A stretch of DNA of 64,000 nucleotides from Lacticaseibacillus kribbianus (GTDB lineage Bacteria > Bacillota > Bacilli > Lactobacillales > Lactobacillaceae), in assembly GCF_020180945.1 (NCBI RefSeq), contig NZ_JAIPUL010000001.1:1178001-1242000 (forward strand), written 5' to 3'. Numbering within the stretch: the first letter of the stretch is position 1; every line of letters starts with the position of its first letter. Positions 1 to 7,622 of the stretch are shown piece by piece. A program made the translations under genes and the position numbers. The notes under the pieces were generated by a model. That model did not search any database and had not been told where the DNA came from. It saw only the letters and a list, made by a program, of their open reading frames with translations.

Positions 1-641
1 GAGCCCGAAGTAGATGATCGGGCCCTTGGCCTGCTTGATCAACGCGACGGCTTCTTCGATGCGCACCGGATCCGGCTGAATCGCGTAAGGCGTGATCTGC
101 GTGTTGGCGTTGGAAACGTAATTGTCCTTGATCTGTGCCCAGCCGAAGTCCTTGGGATGGTGACCACGGCCGGCCCCTTCTTCTCGTAGGCCTCCTGAAT
201 CGCCTCGTCGATCACCTTCGGCAGGCTCTGGGCGGTCATGACGGTGCGGTTCCAGACCGCGACGTCGTTGAAGATCGGTTCCTCGTTCATCGCCTGGAAG
301 AAGTCGATGTTCATGTTCTTGGACGGCACCTGGGCGACGATGGCCAAAACCGGCACGCGGTCGATCTTGGCGTCGTACAGCCCGTTGAGCAGGTGAACCG
401 CGCCGGGGCCGGCGGAACCGAAGCAGACACCAATCTGGCCGGTGAGCTTCGCGTCCGCGGCGGCGGCGAGAGCGCCAGCCTCCTCGTGACGAACCTGAAT
501 GAACTTGATCTTGTCCTGCTGGTTGTGCAGCGCGTTCATCGTGGAGTCGAACGAGCCACCAGGGTAACCGTAGATGTGATTGACACCCCAGGATTCAATG
601 ACCTTGAGGACGGCGTCGGAGCCGCTGATTGTTTGTGTCAT
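1..641 (-). pseudogene. pox: Pyruvate oxidase, 5' part, frameshifted and cut by window edge
   Basis: Homologue of the thiamine-diphosphate/FAD pyruvate oxidase of lactic acid bacteria, which converts pyruvate, phosphate and O2 to acetyl phosphate, CO2 and H2O2. The first ~160 residues are a clean TPP-enzyme N-terminal domain (YGYPGGSFDSTMNAL, RHEEAGALAAAADAKL, FGSAGPGAVHLLNGLYDA). At 152-157 one base is missing from the codons after VVTIP: the reverse strand reads ATCCCAAGGAC where ATC-CCN-AAG-GAC is expected. The family sequence (KDFGWAQIKDNYVSN) continues in the next frame to the window edge, while the original frame stops at 39. The start ATG at 641 has a perfect AGGAGG eight bases upstream. 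The frameshift may be a real inactivation or a sequencing error in a short homopolymer; the rest of the gene lies outside. Confidence 0.85.
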
Positions 642-970
642 AATGAGCCTCCTATGTGTTTCATGCGTGTAAGTGCTGTAAGTCTGAAAGCGGGCGTTAG
701 CGGAACCGAAATTACCATGGAACCGCTTTACAAGGATTAGTCTAGCCCCCGTTCACGGTTTTGACCATATCCGCATCTATCCTGATTGTTTCCCAAAACT
801 GACAAAACTGTACCAGTCAACAACAGTGAGGTGTCTCCCATCCCCTCCATTGTCCGCCCCGACTGCACCGCGGGCAAGAAATCTGCCTGATGCTAGGCAG
901 TTTGATCATCGCCTTACTGCACGCTGGCCGGTGGCCTAAGCGCGCCGCGCTGCGCCCTGGGTAAAAAAAA
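642..970. other. Intergenic region between pox and ISL3 copy 1
   Basis: No credible gene. It holds the pox ribosome binding site (647-652), two direct GGAACCG heptamers 17 bases apart (702-708 and 719-725) in the presumed pox promoter area, a small hairpin (CTGCC..GGCAG, about 883-901), a partial copy of the terminator-associated repeat (911-960) and the A8 target duplication of the IS (963-970). Confidence 0.6.
911..960 (-). repeat. Terminator-associated hairpin repeat, locus A (partial unit)
   Basis: Read on the minus strand, this begins CCAGGGCGCAGCG and continues with GCTTAGGCCACCGGCCAGCG, matching the first half of the ~120-base repeat unit found complete at 15559-15680. The second half with the GCACTTT-loop hairpin is missing or too decayed to recognise. 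Before ISL3 copy 1 inserted, the box started two bases past the T8 tract of the terminator of the transporter gene at 2449-3381, the same arrangement as at the other loci. Confidence 0.65.
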
Positions 971-971
971 G

Positions 972-1026
972 GGTCTACACTTTCTGGTGTTGGAGAATTC
1001 CAACGCCGAGAGTGTAGACCTTTTTT
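972..1026 (+). terminator. Inward-facing terminator at the left end of ISL3 copy 1
   Basis: GGTCTACACT pairs with AGTGTAGACC (1011-1020); the inner part (GTGTTGG with CCAACGC) extends the stem with one bulge. TTTTTT follows at 1021-1026. It would stop transcription entering from outside before the transposase gene; part of the terminal inverted repeat forms one arm. Confidence 0.7.
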
Positions 1027-1113
1027 CAATAACAGCGCAAAATAAAAGGGCACCATCTAGCACCCGTTCTTCGCTCCAAGCGACCAAACCTAAAACAAAG
1101 CGAGGTATTAGTG

Positions 1114-2355
1114 ATGTCCAACCTTGATTCTACGCTCTCTGTCCTGGGATTGCCATACGAGAACATTCATGTAACCGCAGTTTACGACGGCTACCGAGGC
1201 CGGGGCAAGCGGCGCCTTCAGTACCACGTCATTGCGTGTGATCTCACTTACCACCGCGATACTTGTCCTCACTGTGGTGAAGACGCGTTGCGACCTAACG
1301 GTCATAAGGCGACACACATCCGCATTCAATCACTCAGTCAACTTCCAACGCTTCTTGAGCTTTCCAAACAGCGCTGGCTCTGCTCGGCCTGCCATCGTAC
1401 CTGTTCCGCAGAGACACCGCTTGTGGCCTACAATGACACGATTGCCCACTCAATCAAGCAAACAGTCCTACAGCTTGCCAGGCAGTCCCTCCCCGAAGCA
1501 GTGATTGCCAAAAATACGGGTATCTCTGCAGCGACAGTTCGACGAGAACTCAAGTCCCATCTCCACCATCGCAGTCGCCCGGAGTTGCCGACCAACCTAT
1601 GTTTTGACGAGTTTCGATCAACTCAGAATATGATGTCCTTCATCTGTATTGATGGCGATACCCATCGATTGGTGAAGCTTCTTGGCGACCGTCTGAATAA
1701 GACTATCAAGGACTTCTTTCTTGCCAACTACTCCACGGCAGAACGCGCCGCCGTTCAGACCATCACAATGGACATGAACGCCTCCTACCAAGCTTTTATC
1801 CACCAAGTTTTCCCCAATGCCCAGCTCATCATCGATCGCTTCCATATCGTTCAGTTGCTCGGTCACGCGGTGGACACTGTGCGCGTCGCAACGCTTAAGC
1901 AGCTCGACGACAAAACGAGCCGAGTCTACCGTATTCTTAAACATCAGTGGCGGCTCTTCCACAAGGCCGCACCGGACGCGATACACACCAAATACATGCG
2001 TGGGCTGAACGAGCATATCACGGAACAGGGCGCCCTAGATGTGGCGTTCACCGCCAACCCTCGGTTGGCCACAGTATGCGAAACCTACCAAGCGCTTCAC
2101 GATGCCTTGATGGGCCACAATCCGCGGCGGTTGTGGCAGTTACTTGAACACTACGAGTCAACCGGAACCGAAATGGACACCGCAATCCGCACGCTCAAAT
2201 CGAACCAGGCTGGAATTCTGGCGGCAGCGGACAGTTGGCGTTCCAACGGTCCACTTGAAGGGATTAATCGCAAGATCAAAGCGCTCAAGCGATCGTGCTA
2301 TGGATTCAGAGACCAAGCTCACTTCTTCGAGCGGATCTACCAGATTATCGCATAA
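1114..2355 (+). CDS. tnp: ISL3 family transposase
   Basis: DDE transposase that moves the surrounding element. The N-terminus has a zinc-binding pair (CPHCG near residue 50 and CSAC near residue 90) followed by a helix-turn-helix region (ARQSLPEAVIAKNTGISAATV). The DDE domain shows LCFDEF, then ITMDMNASY, and the late glutamate in GPLEGINRKIKALKRSCYGF. The length of 413 residues is normal for the family. GTG at 1111 directly precedes ATG at 1114; the GAGG at 1102-1105 is better spaced for the ATG. The gene looks intact, and its codon use is visibly less GC-rich than the host genes, consistent with recent arrival. Confidence 0.95.
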   Translation: MSNLDSTLSVLGLPYENIHVTAVYDGYRGRGKRRLQYHVIACDLTYHRDTCPHCGEDALRPNGHKATHIRIQSLSQLPTLLELSKQRWLCSACHRTCSAETPLVAYNDTIAHSIKQTVLQLARQSLPEAVIAKNTGISAATVRRELKSHLHHRSRPELPTNLCFDEFRSTQNMMSFICIDGDTHRLVKLLGDRLNKTIKDFFLANYSTAERAAVQTITMDMNASYQAFIHQVFPNAQLIIDRFHIVQLLGHAVDTVRVATLKQLDDKTSRVYRILKHQWRLFHKAAPDAIHTKYMRGLNEHITEQGALDVAFTANPRLATVCETYQALHDALMGHNPRRLWQLLEHYESTGTEMDTAIRTLKSNQAGILAAADSWRSNGPLEGINRKIKALKRSCYGFRDQAHFFERIYQIIA

Positions 2356-2357
2356 AT

Positions 2358-2386
2358 AACAAAAGAGCCCCTCCAAAGAGGAACTC
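2358..2386 (-). terminator. Inward-facing terminator at the right end of ISL3 copy 1
   Basis: On the minus strand GAGTTCCTC-TTTG-GAGGGGCTC forms a 9-bp stem (two G-U pairs) followed by TTTTGTT. It faces into the element, opposite to the transposase gene, and so blocks antisense transcription from outside. On the plus strand the two wobble positions become mismatches, so it is directional. Confidence 0.65.
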
Positions 2387-2431
2387 CCAGAAAATATCAA
2401 ATTATTCTTCAACACCAGTTGACGCAGAGCC

Positions 2432-2459
2432 AAAAAAAACAGCCGACCTCAGTCGACTG
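2432..2459 (-). terminator. Intrinsic terminator of the TDT transporter gene; target of ISL3 copy 1
   Basis: The minus strand reads CAGTCGAC-TGAG-GTCGGCTG followed by T8. The 8-bp stem includes the last sense codons of the transporter gene, and its TGA stop sits in the loop. The T8 tract is exactly the 8-bp target duplicated by the ISL3 element. Confidence 0.85.
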
Positions 2460-3381
2460 CTGATTGGCGCCAATCTTTTGTCATGAACCATGCGTAGCGA
2501 ACCAGCACCATCAAAACCGCCGCACCGGCTACGGCCCACTCCGCCCACTGAAGCGCGGTCAAAGCCGCGCTGTGCTGGGTCAGGGCCGCGACGTACTTGG
2601 TGATGGCGGTGGCGGTGATCGCAAGCGGGAAGGTGAAGGCGCCCATGCTCGGCACAAAGGCGTGGCGGACGTACGGCACGGCCAACCGCAGGGCGACGGC
2701 GTACAGCACCTGACAGAACACGAACAGCGCCGTGGCAAAGGCGGCGTTCGGCCGCGGCGTCACCGTCAGGTAGGCAGCGAGGCACAGGCTGGCCGGGGCC
2801 GCCAGAATCGTGGTCAGCGGCAGTGCCGAAACGGGCAGCGGCAGCCGGATCAGCCGCGCAATCACCCACGGGAACACCAGCGCGTAAAGCACCAGTGCCA
2901 GCCAGCTGGTGGCAGGCCCAAGCCAGGGCGCAAAGCCCCCGCAGGTCACCGGAATCACGCCGATGCCCACGAAGGTGACGAACCAGCTGGGCATCACCAT
3001 CGCGAGTTTTTTCGGTGCGCGCAGCAGATGGCGCCAGACGAACGTCGCCATGATGGCGTAGTGTGCGCCAACCGCGACCCACCAGGCAGCACGGGTCACG
3101 GCCAGCGGCACGCCGAGCCCGGTGGCAAAAACGGCCAGAAGCATCGTGGCCATCGTCAGGTTGGGCAGGACCGAGGTGATCACCGGATCCGCAAAGCCCG
3201 CAAAGGCCACCCGTGGTACCAGCAGAAACTTCAGCACCACGAGCACCCACAGCCCCAGCGCCAGCCACAGGCAGCTGCTGCCCAGCACCACCAGACCCAA
3301 GCTCGCGTTCAAGGACCCCCAGGACGCAAGCCCCAGCATCAGCCCGCACACCGGCAGCGGCAGGCGCGTCAAGAATTTCAT
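2449..3381 (-). CDS. TDT family transporter (tellurite-resistance/dicarboxylate type)
   Basis: Integral membrane protein of 310 residues with about ten hydrophobic segments and short loops, resembling the TehA/SLAC1/Mae1 superfamily. Family-like stretches include LPNLTMATMLLAVFATGL and FVPSMGAFTFPLAITATAI (the P-S-x-G-A-F-T-F-P segment). Family members export tellurite or carry dicarboxylates or anions; the substrate cannot be read from sequence. ATG at 3381 follows AAAAGGGGAG. The gene is transcribed alone, divergently from the acetyltransferase gene, and ends in its own terminator stem. Confidence 0.8.
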   Translation of the reverse strand: MKFLTRLPLPVCGLMLGLASWGSLNASLGLVVLGSSCLWLALGLWVLVVLKFLLVPRVAFAGFADPVITSVLPNLTMATMLLAVFATGLGVPLAVTRAAWWVAVGAHYAIMATFVWRHLLRAPKKLAMVMPSWFVTFVGIGVIPVTCGGFAPWLGPATSWLALVLYALVFPWVIARLIRLPLPVSALPLTTILAAPASLCLAAYLTVTPRPNAAFATALFVFCQVLYAVALRLAVPYVRHAFVPSMGAFTFPLAITATAITKYVAALTQHSAALTALQWAEWAVAGAAVLMVLVRYAWFMTKDWRQSAVD

Positions 3382-3415
3382 CGTACTCCCCTTTTCATCA
3401 TTAAATCCAAAAAGG

Positions 3416-3444
3416 AGTGTACCAAATCTCGGCGGGGCTGCCTA
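3416..3444 (-). promoter_or_regulatory. Promoter of the TDT transporter gene
   Basis: Minus strand TAGGCA, 17-bp spacer, TACACT, about 35 bases upstream of the start codon at 3381. Confidence 0.5.
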
Positions 3445-3500
3445 CTAGGGAGCGGCACCGCGGCCATTTTTTTCGCGGTCAATCCCGCCCCCGAACCCGC

Positions 3501-3528
3501 GTGACTTGGCCGCGCGGTGTGGTACACT
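3501..3528 (+). promoter_or_regulatory. Promoter of the GNAT gene
   Basis: GTGACT, 16-bp spacer, TACACT, about 20 bases upstream of the start codon at 3550. Confidence 0.45.
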
Positions 3529-3549
3529 GGCGGCAAAGGAGTGATGCGC

Positions 3550-4065
3550 ATGACACGCGAACAACCAACCGGACTGGCGCTGCGCGCGCCGACCCCGGCC
3601 GACACCGACTTCATCGTGGCCTACCGCACGGACCCAACGATTGCCCAGGCGGAGGGGCGCGACCCGGCACCGACCCGGGCGGCGGCGACCGCGTTTTTGA
3701 CCCGGCTCTTGGCCGGTGAGGCCGCTGGCACCAGCCGCACCTGGTTCTTGATTGTCGACGACCGCGCCGTCGGCATGATTGGGCTGTGGGGGTACACCGC
3801 CGACCGCACCCGCTGCGAGCTGGCTTACGGCCTGCTGCCGGCCTACCAAGGCCGCGGGCTGATGGGCCAGGCCCTGGAGACGGTGTGCGCGCAGGCCTTT
3901 GCACGCGATCCGCTCGTTGCGCTCGACTGCTACACGGCGTCAACCAACCTGCCCTCCCGCCGCCTGCTTGAAGCGCACGGCTTCACCCTGGCGGAGACGC
4001 TGCGCGAGCCGGACCAGACCGGGCGCGAGGTCACCATGGTCCGCTACCAGCGGCCGCGGCCGTGA
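3550..4065 (+). CDS. GNAT family N-acetyltransferase
   Basis: Acetyl-CoA-dependent N-acetyltransferase of 171 residues, of the RimJ/RimL type. LRAPTPADTDFIVAYRTDP is a typical N-terminal strand-helix. The acetyl-CoA loop appears as LLPAYQGRGLMGQALETV (Q/R-x-x-G-x-G/A), followed by NLPSRRLLEAHGF, the usual motif V. ATG at 3550 was chosen because AAAGGAG (3535-3541) ends eight bases upstream; the in-frame ATG at 3544 is too close. The substrate is unknown. It converges on ffh; the hairpin that once separated the two is now split by the IS3 element. Confidence 0.85.
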   Translation: MTREQPTGLALRAPTPADTDFIVAYRTDPTIAQAEGRDPAPTRAAATAFLTRLLAGEAAGTSRTWFLIVDDRAVGMIGLWGYTADRTRCELAYGLLPAYQGRGLMGQALETVCAQAFARDPLVALDCYTASTNLPSRRLLEAHGFTLAETLREPDQTGREVTMVRYQRPRP

Positions 4066-4163
4066 GGCGTCCGCGCCAACGGACCGCGCCAGATTCGGCA
4101 TGACCGCTCACCGCGGCGGCAATCCCAGTGATTCGTCCCGCTAAGAGCGACCCGCGGCAACGC

Positions 4164-4176
4164 AAAGGCGGCGCAA
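4164..4176. terminator. Left arm of an intergenic hairpin split by the IS3-family element
   Basis: AAAGGCGGCGCAA here is the exact reverse complement of TTGCGCCGCCTTT at 5680-5692. Removing the IS and one copy of its CTTC target duplication restores a 13-bp perfect stem with a 9-base loop (ACTTCTCGG) between the convergent GNAT and ffh genes, consistent with a two-way terminator with a weak TTT tail. Confidence 0.7.
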
Positions 4177-4220
4177 ACTTCTGAAGTGCAATAGAAAAGT
4201 TAGACAAGTTCAATTTTGAA

Positions 4221-5084
4221 TCAAGCAATCATGGCCTGTTCCCGGTACGCGACTGGGGTCAGGCCATTTTTGGTTCTCGAGATTCTGGCATTGTTGAACC
4301 AATCAACGTAGCCGTTCACCAGCTTACGCAAGCTGGTAAGGTCATCAATCCGATAACGATTCAGGCACTCGCGCTTCATCAGGTTGAAGAAGCTTTCGAT
4401 TGGCGCATTGTCATGGCAGTTGCCTTTGCGTGACATGCTCTGGACAATGTTCATGTCCTTCAGGCGCTGCTGATAGTCTGGCATCTGATACTGCCAGCCT
4501 TGATCAGAGTGAAGAATTGGTCGTACTCCTGCTTTGAGATGATTTTGTAGTTCATCAAGCGTCGCTTGGATAAGCGCCTTATTTGGTGAAGCACTGACAA
4601 TGGTGGCGAGGACTTCGCGACTAGCCTCATCGGTAATCGACGAGATGTAACCCCATTCGCCGTTATAGAGCCGAACCTGGGTGACATCGGTGTGAAGGAC
4701 GGTGAGCGGCTGTTTCGCGCCAAAATGTTGCTTCAAGATATTGGGGACGATATTACCAACCGTGCCTTTGTATGAGTGGTACTTGGCCGTGTGTTTGGAG
4801 TAAATCGTCACCTTCAAGCCCATGTCGCTCATCAGACGTCGAATCGTCTCCTCGGCATAATGAAACCCGTGCTTCAACGCTTCATCATGAATCCGCCGGT
4901 AACCGTACGTCTCCCTAGAATCGTAGTAGACCCGCTTGATGAACTTCTTAATCTCAGCGTACTTGTCGGCCTTCTTATCCCGCTTAAGGCGATCATAGTA
5001 CGTTGCTCGAGGCAACTTGAGTTGCCTAAGCAGCTCTTGAAAACCATAGCGCGACCTCAACGAGGTAACGATGCCCGCCTTCAC
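4221..5084 (-). CDS. IS3 family transposase OrfB (DDE integrase domain)
   Basis: Catalytic half of the IS150-type transposase, 287 residues. An N-terminal HTH_21-like segment (KFIKRVYYDSRETYGYRRI) precedes the rve integrase core. The acidic triad is visible as VLHTDVTQVR, ILHSDQGWQYQ and HDNAPIESFFNLMKRE. The reading frame opens with GTG at 5084, overlapping the OrfA stop (GTGA). The sequence GCAAAAGTGA at the overlap gives an A-AAA-G slippery site, so a fused OrfAB by -1 frameshifting is likely, as known for IS150. Confidence 0.92.
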   Translation of the reverse strand: MKAGIVTSLRSRYGFQELLRQLKLPRATYYDRLKRDKKADKYAEIKKFIKRVYYDSRETYGYRRIHDEALKHGFHYAEETIRRLMSDMGLKVTIYSKHTAKYHSYKGTVGNIVPNILKQHFGAKQPLTVLHTDVTQVRLYNGEWGYISSITDEASREVLATIVSASPNKALIQATLDELQNHLKAGVRPILHSDQGWQYQMPDYQQRLKDMNIVQSMSRKGNCHDNAPIESFFNLMKRECLNRYRIDDLTSLRKLVNGYVDWFNNARISRTKNGLTPVAYREQAMIA

Positions 5085-5656
5085 TTTTGCTGAGAGTGCT
5101 TCGGTGAGTTCTTCGTCAGGGTCGCGAGTGCTTTTAAAATATCACGATCCAGCTCTGCCTCGTGAAGCTTGCTTTTGAGTTCCAGAATCTCCTGTTGGTA
5201 CTTCTCTTCCTGCGTCGGCTCAAGTTTCTTGATTGGTTTGATTTTCTTGTGCTTACCCATGGCTGGTCTCCCTTTTTGAGTAGTGCGCAATCCAGCCACC
5301 CCTTGATCTCTCACGATGCGATACCAAGAATTGACCTGGCTGGGTGAGATGCCGAAATGAGCCGCAGTTTGCGCACGACTTACTTGATGTGTATGCACAT
5401 ACTCTACCACTGCAATCTTGAATGTTTGGGAGTATTCAACGTTTGTATGCTTAACTTTTAGAGAATCGAGGCCATGAGCCTTAGCCTGATTAACCCAAGT
5501 TTGGACGATTCTGACATGGGGTATTCCAAACTCTGTGCACAGATTTTTATAGCTTATGCCACCCTTAAGATACCTGGAGACAACCCTGATTTTAAATTCA
5601 CTACTGTATTTAGTCGTAAGAAAAGCCCCACAATCGTTAGACTTCTTGTCTAACAA
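5081..5656 (-). CDS. IS3 family transposase OrfA (DNA-binding)
   Basis: DNA-binding half of the transposase, 191 residues. It contains two helix-turn-helix-like blocks: KIRVVSRYLKGGISYKNLC and a second about 50 residues later (SRAQTAAHFGISPSQVNSWY). The C-terminal part is a basic stretch and a coiled coil (KYQQEILELKSKLHEAELDR), typical for OrfA oligomerisation. The frame opens with a TTG inside the terminal inverted repeat (5656), so the exact start is uncertain; no better start with a ribosome binding site is seen. Confidence 0.85.
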   Translation of the reverse strand: MLDKKSNDCGAFLTTKYSSEFKIRVVSRYLKGGISYKNLCTEFGIPHVRIVQTWVNQAKAHGLDSLKVKHTNVEYSQTFKIAVVEYVHTHQVSRAQTAAHFGISPSQVNSWYRIVRDQGVAGLRTTQKGRPAMGKHKKIKPIKKLEPTQEEKYQQEILELKSKLHEAELDRDILKALATLTKNSPKHSQQK

Positions 5657-5679
5657 TTGTAGGGCACTTCACTTCTCGG

Positions 5680-5692
5680 TTGCGCCGCCTTT
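5680..5692. terminator. Right arm of the hairpin split by the IS3-family element
   Basis: TTGCGCCGCCTTT, partner of 4164-4176. It lies 15 bases downstream of the ffh stop. In its present state ffh lacks an intact hairpin here. Confidence 0.7.
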
Positions 5693-5706
5693 CGTTGGTC
5701 TGGGCA

Positions 5707-7143
5707 TCAGGACTTGAAGCGCTTCACGTTCTTCAGGCGCTTTTTCTTGTTCTTCTTCTGCTTGCGAATCATGTTGTTCATCGCCATCTTGCCGAGGCGG
5801 CCCTGAATGCCGCCGCCCATCAGCCCGTCCATGCCGTTGAAGTTGCCCTTGTACATCTGGCTCATCATCTGCTTGGACTGGTTGAACTGCTTGATCATGC
5901 GGTTGACCTCGACGATCGGCCGCCCGGAGCCGGCCGCGATGCGGCGCCGGCGGCTCGGGTTCAGGAGGTCGGGATCCTCGCGCTCGGCCGGGGTCATCGA
6001 GTAGACGATGGCCTTTTGGTGCGCGATGTCCTTGGGGTCGACGTGGAAGTTCTTCATCGCCGGGTTGTTGGCCAGGCCCGGGATCATCTTCATGATCTCG
6101 TCGAAGGAGCCCATGTTGGAGACCTGGTCCATCTGCTCAAGAAAATCGTTGAAGTCGAAGCTGTTCTCCTTGATCTTCTCGGCGACCTGCTGGGCCTGCT
6201 TCTCGTCGTAGGTCTTTTGGGCCTTGTCGATCAGGGTCAGCATGTCCCCCATGCCGAGGATGCGGTTGGCCATGCGGTCCGGGTAGAAAACGTCCAGGGC
6301 GTCCATTTTTTCGCCCTGGCCGACGAACTTGATCGGCTTGCCAGTGACGGCGCGGATCGACAGCGCCGCCCCACCGCGGGTGTCCCCGTCCAGCTTGGTC
6401 AACACGACGCCGGTGAGGTCGAGGCGCTCGTTGAAGCCGGTCGCGACCTCGGTGGCCGCCTGACCGGTCATGGCATCGACCACCAGCAGGATTTCGGTCG
6501 GGTTGGCGATGTCCTTGATGTCGGCCAGCTCGGTCATCAGCTTGTCGTCGATCTGCAGGCGGCCGGCGGTATCGATGATCACGTAATCGTTGTGCTGCAG
6601 GGCGGCCTGGGCCATCCCCTGGCGCACGATGTCGCGCGGATCGACCGAAGTGCCCAGCTCGAACACCGGCACGCCGACGGACTGACCGACGACCTGCAAC
6701 TGCTCGATGGCGGCCGGGCGGTAAACGTCGGCGGCAATCAGGAGCGGGCGCGCCTGCTCGTTTTCGATCAGGTACTTGGACAGCTTGCCGACCGTCGTGG
6801 TTTTCCCGGCGCCCTGCAGCCCGACCATCATGATTACGGTCGGGATGTGCGGCGACTTGTTCAGCGGCACGGCGGCCTCGCCCATGGTCTTGACCAGCTC
6901 GTCGTTGACGATCTTGACGATCTGCTGGCCCGGCGTCAGGCTTTCCAGCACCTCAGCGCCGAGGGCCTTGGCCCGCACCGCCTTGATGAAATCCTTGACG
7001 ACGCCGAAGTTGACGTCAGCCTCGAGCAACGCGAGGCGAATCTCGCGCATCGCGCCTTGAACGTCGGCTTCGGTCACCTTGCCCTTGCGGCGCAGCCCGG
7101 CGAAGGCCTTTTGGAGCCGCTCGGATAATCCTTCAAATGCCAT
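5707..7143 (-). CDS. ffh: Signal recognition particle GTPase Ffh/SRP54
   Basis: GTPase subunit of the signal recognition particle; with SRP RNA it binds signal sequences of nascent membrane proteins and docks with FtsY at the membrane. The N domain is followed by the G domain with GLQGAGKTTT (108-116), DTAGR (191-195) and TKLDGDTRGG (249-258). The C-terminal M domain is methionine-rich (NRMIKQFNQSKQMMSQMYKG, GGGIQGRLGKMAMNNMIRKQ), with a lysine-rich tail. The length of 478 is normal. GAAAGGAAG precedes the ATG. It lies 12 bases downstream of ylxM. The usual neighbours rpsP-rimM-trmD do not follow; an IS and accessory genes do. Confidence 0.97.
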   Translation of the reverse strand: MAFEGLSERLQKAFAGLRRKGKVTEADVQGAMREIRLALLEADVNFGVVKDFIKAVRAKALGAEVLESLTPGQQIVKIVNDELVKTMGEAAVPLNKSPHIPTVIMMVGLQGAGKTTTVGKLSKYLIENEQARPLLIAADVYRPAAIEQLQVVGQSVGVPVFELGTSVDPRDIVRQGMAQAALQHNDYVIIDTAGRLQIDDKLMTELADIKDIANPTEILLVVDAMTGQAATEVATGFNERLDLTGVVLTKLDGDTRGGAALSIRAVTGKPIKFVGQGEKMDALDVFYPDRMANRILGMGDMLTLIDKAQKTYDEKQAQQVAEKIKENSFDFNDFLEQMDQVSNMGSFDEIMKMIPGLANNPAMKNFHVDPKDIAHQKAIVYSMTPAEREDPDLLNPSRRRRIAAGSGRPIVEVNRMIKQFNQSKQMMSQMYKGNFNGMDGLMGGGIQGRLGKMAMNNMIRKQKKNKKKRLKNVKRFKS

Positions 7144-7155
7144 AAGTCTTCCTTT

Positions 7156-7497
7156 CTACCGCGCCGCCTGATCGGCAACGCGCGTCAACAGCGTGCTCAG
7201 CTTGGCGTCTTCGGCGTAGGTGTGCTGAACGTAGCGCACCAAGGCGTCGACCGCCTGATTTTGGGCCTGGTAATTGGCCAAAAGGTGCAGTTTGGCCTCG
7301 TACTCCTCGAGGCTCGCCTCGGTGCGGCGGATGTTGTCGTACACCGCCTGGCGCGAGACGTCGAACTCGGTGGCAATCTCGCCCAGCGAGTAGTCGTCGC
7401 CGTAGTAAAGCTCGAGGTAGCTGTGCTGTTTCTCGGTCAAAAGCGCCCCGTAGAACTCGAACAGCGAGTTCATCCGGTTATTTTTATCGATTTGCAT
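7156..7497 (-). CDS. ylxM: YlxM/p13-like UPF0122 DNA-binding protein
   Basis: Small sigma-factor region-4-like helix-turn-helix protein (113 residues) that in many Bacillota is co-transcribed with ffh and thought to modulate SRP expression. [19 protein letters not shown] followed by [17 protein letters not shown] is the diagnostic HTH. ATG at 7497 has AAAGGAATGACGAT upstream. It forms an operon with ffh and is divergent from the membrane protein gene at 7661. Confidence 0.92.
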   Translation of the reverse strand: MQIDKNNRMNSLFEFYGALLTEKQHSYLELYYGDDYSLGEIATEFDVSRQAVYDNIRRTEASLEEYEAKLHLLANYQAQNQAVDALVRYVQHTYAEDAKLSTLLTRVADQAAR

Positions 7498-7622
7498 ATC
7501 GTCATTCCTTTGGCTGGTCTTACATTAGAATACCGATTCCACCGGCCGGCGTCAATCGCTGCCGGCCCGCGGTTACCCCTCGCGAACGTTTTCACAAAAC
7601 TAATGTGTTGCGCTTTCAAACG

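Larger units (their letters stand above)
971..2431 (+). mobile_element. ISL3-family insertion sequence, copy 1 (1461 bp)
   Basis: The ends are imperfect inverted repeats: the left starts GGGTCTACACTTTCTGGTGT and the right, reversed, starts GGCTCTGCGTCAACTGGTGT; 20 of the first 28 positions match. The element is flanked by an 8-bp direct repeat AAAAAAAA (963-970 and 2432-2439), the duplication size typical of ISL3. It carries one complete transposase gene. A second copy of identical length and identical protein lies inverted at 48393-49853. The insertion point is the T8 tract of the intrinsic terminator of the transporter gene at 2449-3381. Confidence 0.95.
4182..5671 (-). mobile_element. IS3-family (IS150-like) insertion sequence, 1490 bp
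   Basis: The ends are inverted repeats that both begin TGAAGTGC and share GTTAGACAAG at positions 18-27 (22 of 27 bases match). CTTC at 4178-4181 and 5672-5675 is a likely 4-bp target duplication. The element contains overlapping orfA and orfB and appears complete. It sits in the loop of a hairpin between GNAT and ffh. Only one copy is present in this window. Confidence 0.9.

Noticed and set aside
716-740. cre-like site upstream of pox (TGTAAAGCGGTTCCA on the minus strand)
   Set aside because: There is one extra base before the central CG compared with the CcpA consensus; regulation by CcpA is plausible for pox but this site is not supported.
4066-4160. A complete copy of the hairpin repeat downstream of the GNAT gene
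   Set aside because: Only a 16-base stretch (4134-4149) matches; there is no CCAG box or GCACTTT core.
5680-7128. Long plus-strand open frame opposite ffh, and similar long frames opposite smc, oppA, recG, priA and recN
   Set aside because: They are mirror frames produced by high third-position GC; no ribosome binding sites, no family resemblance, and the minus-strand genes are unmistakable.
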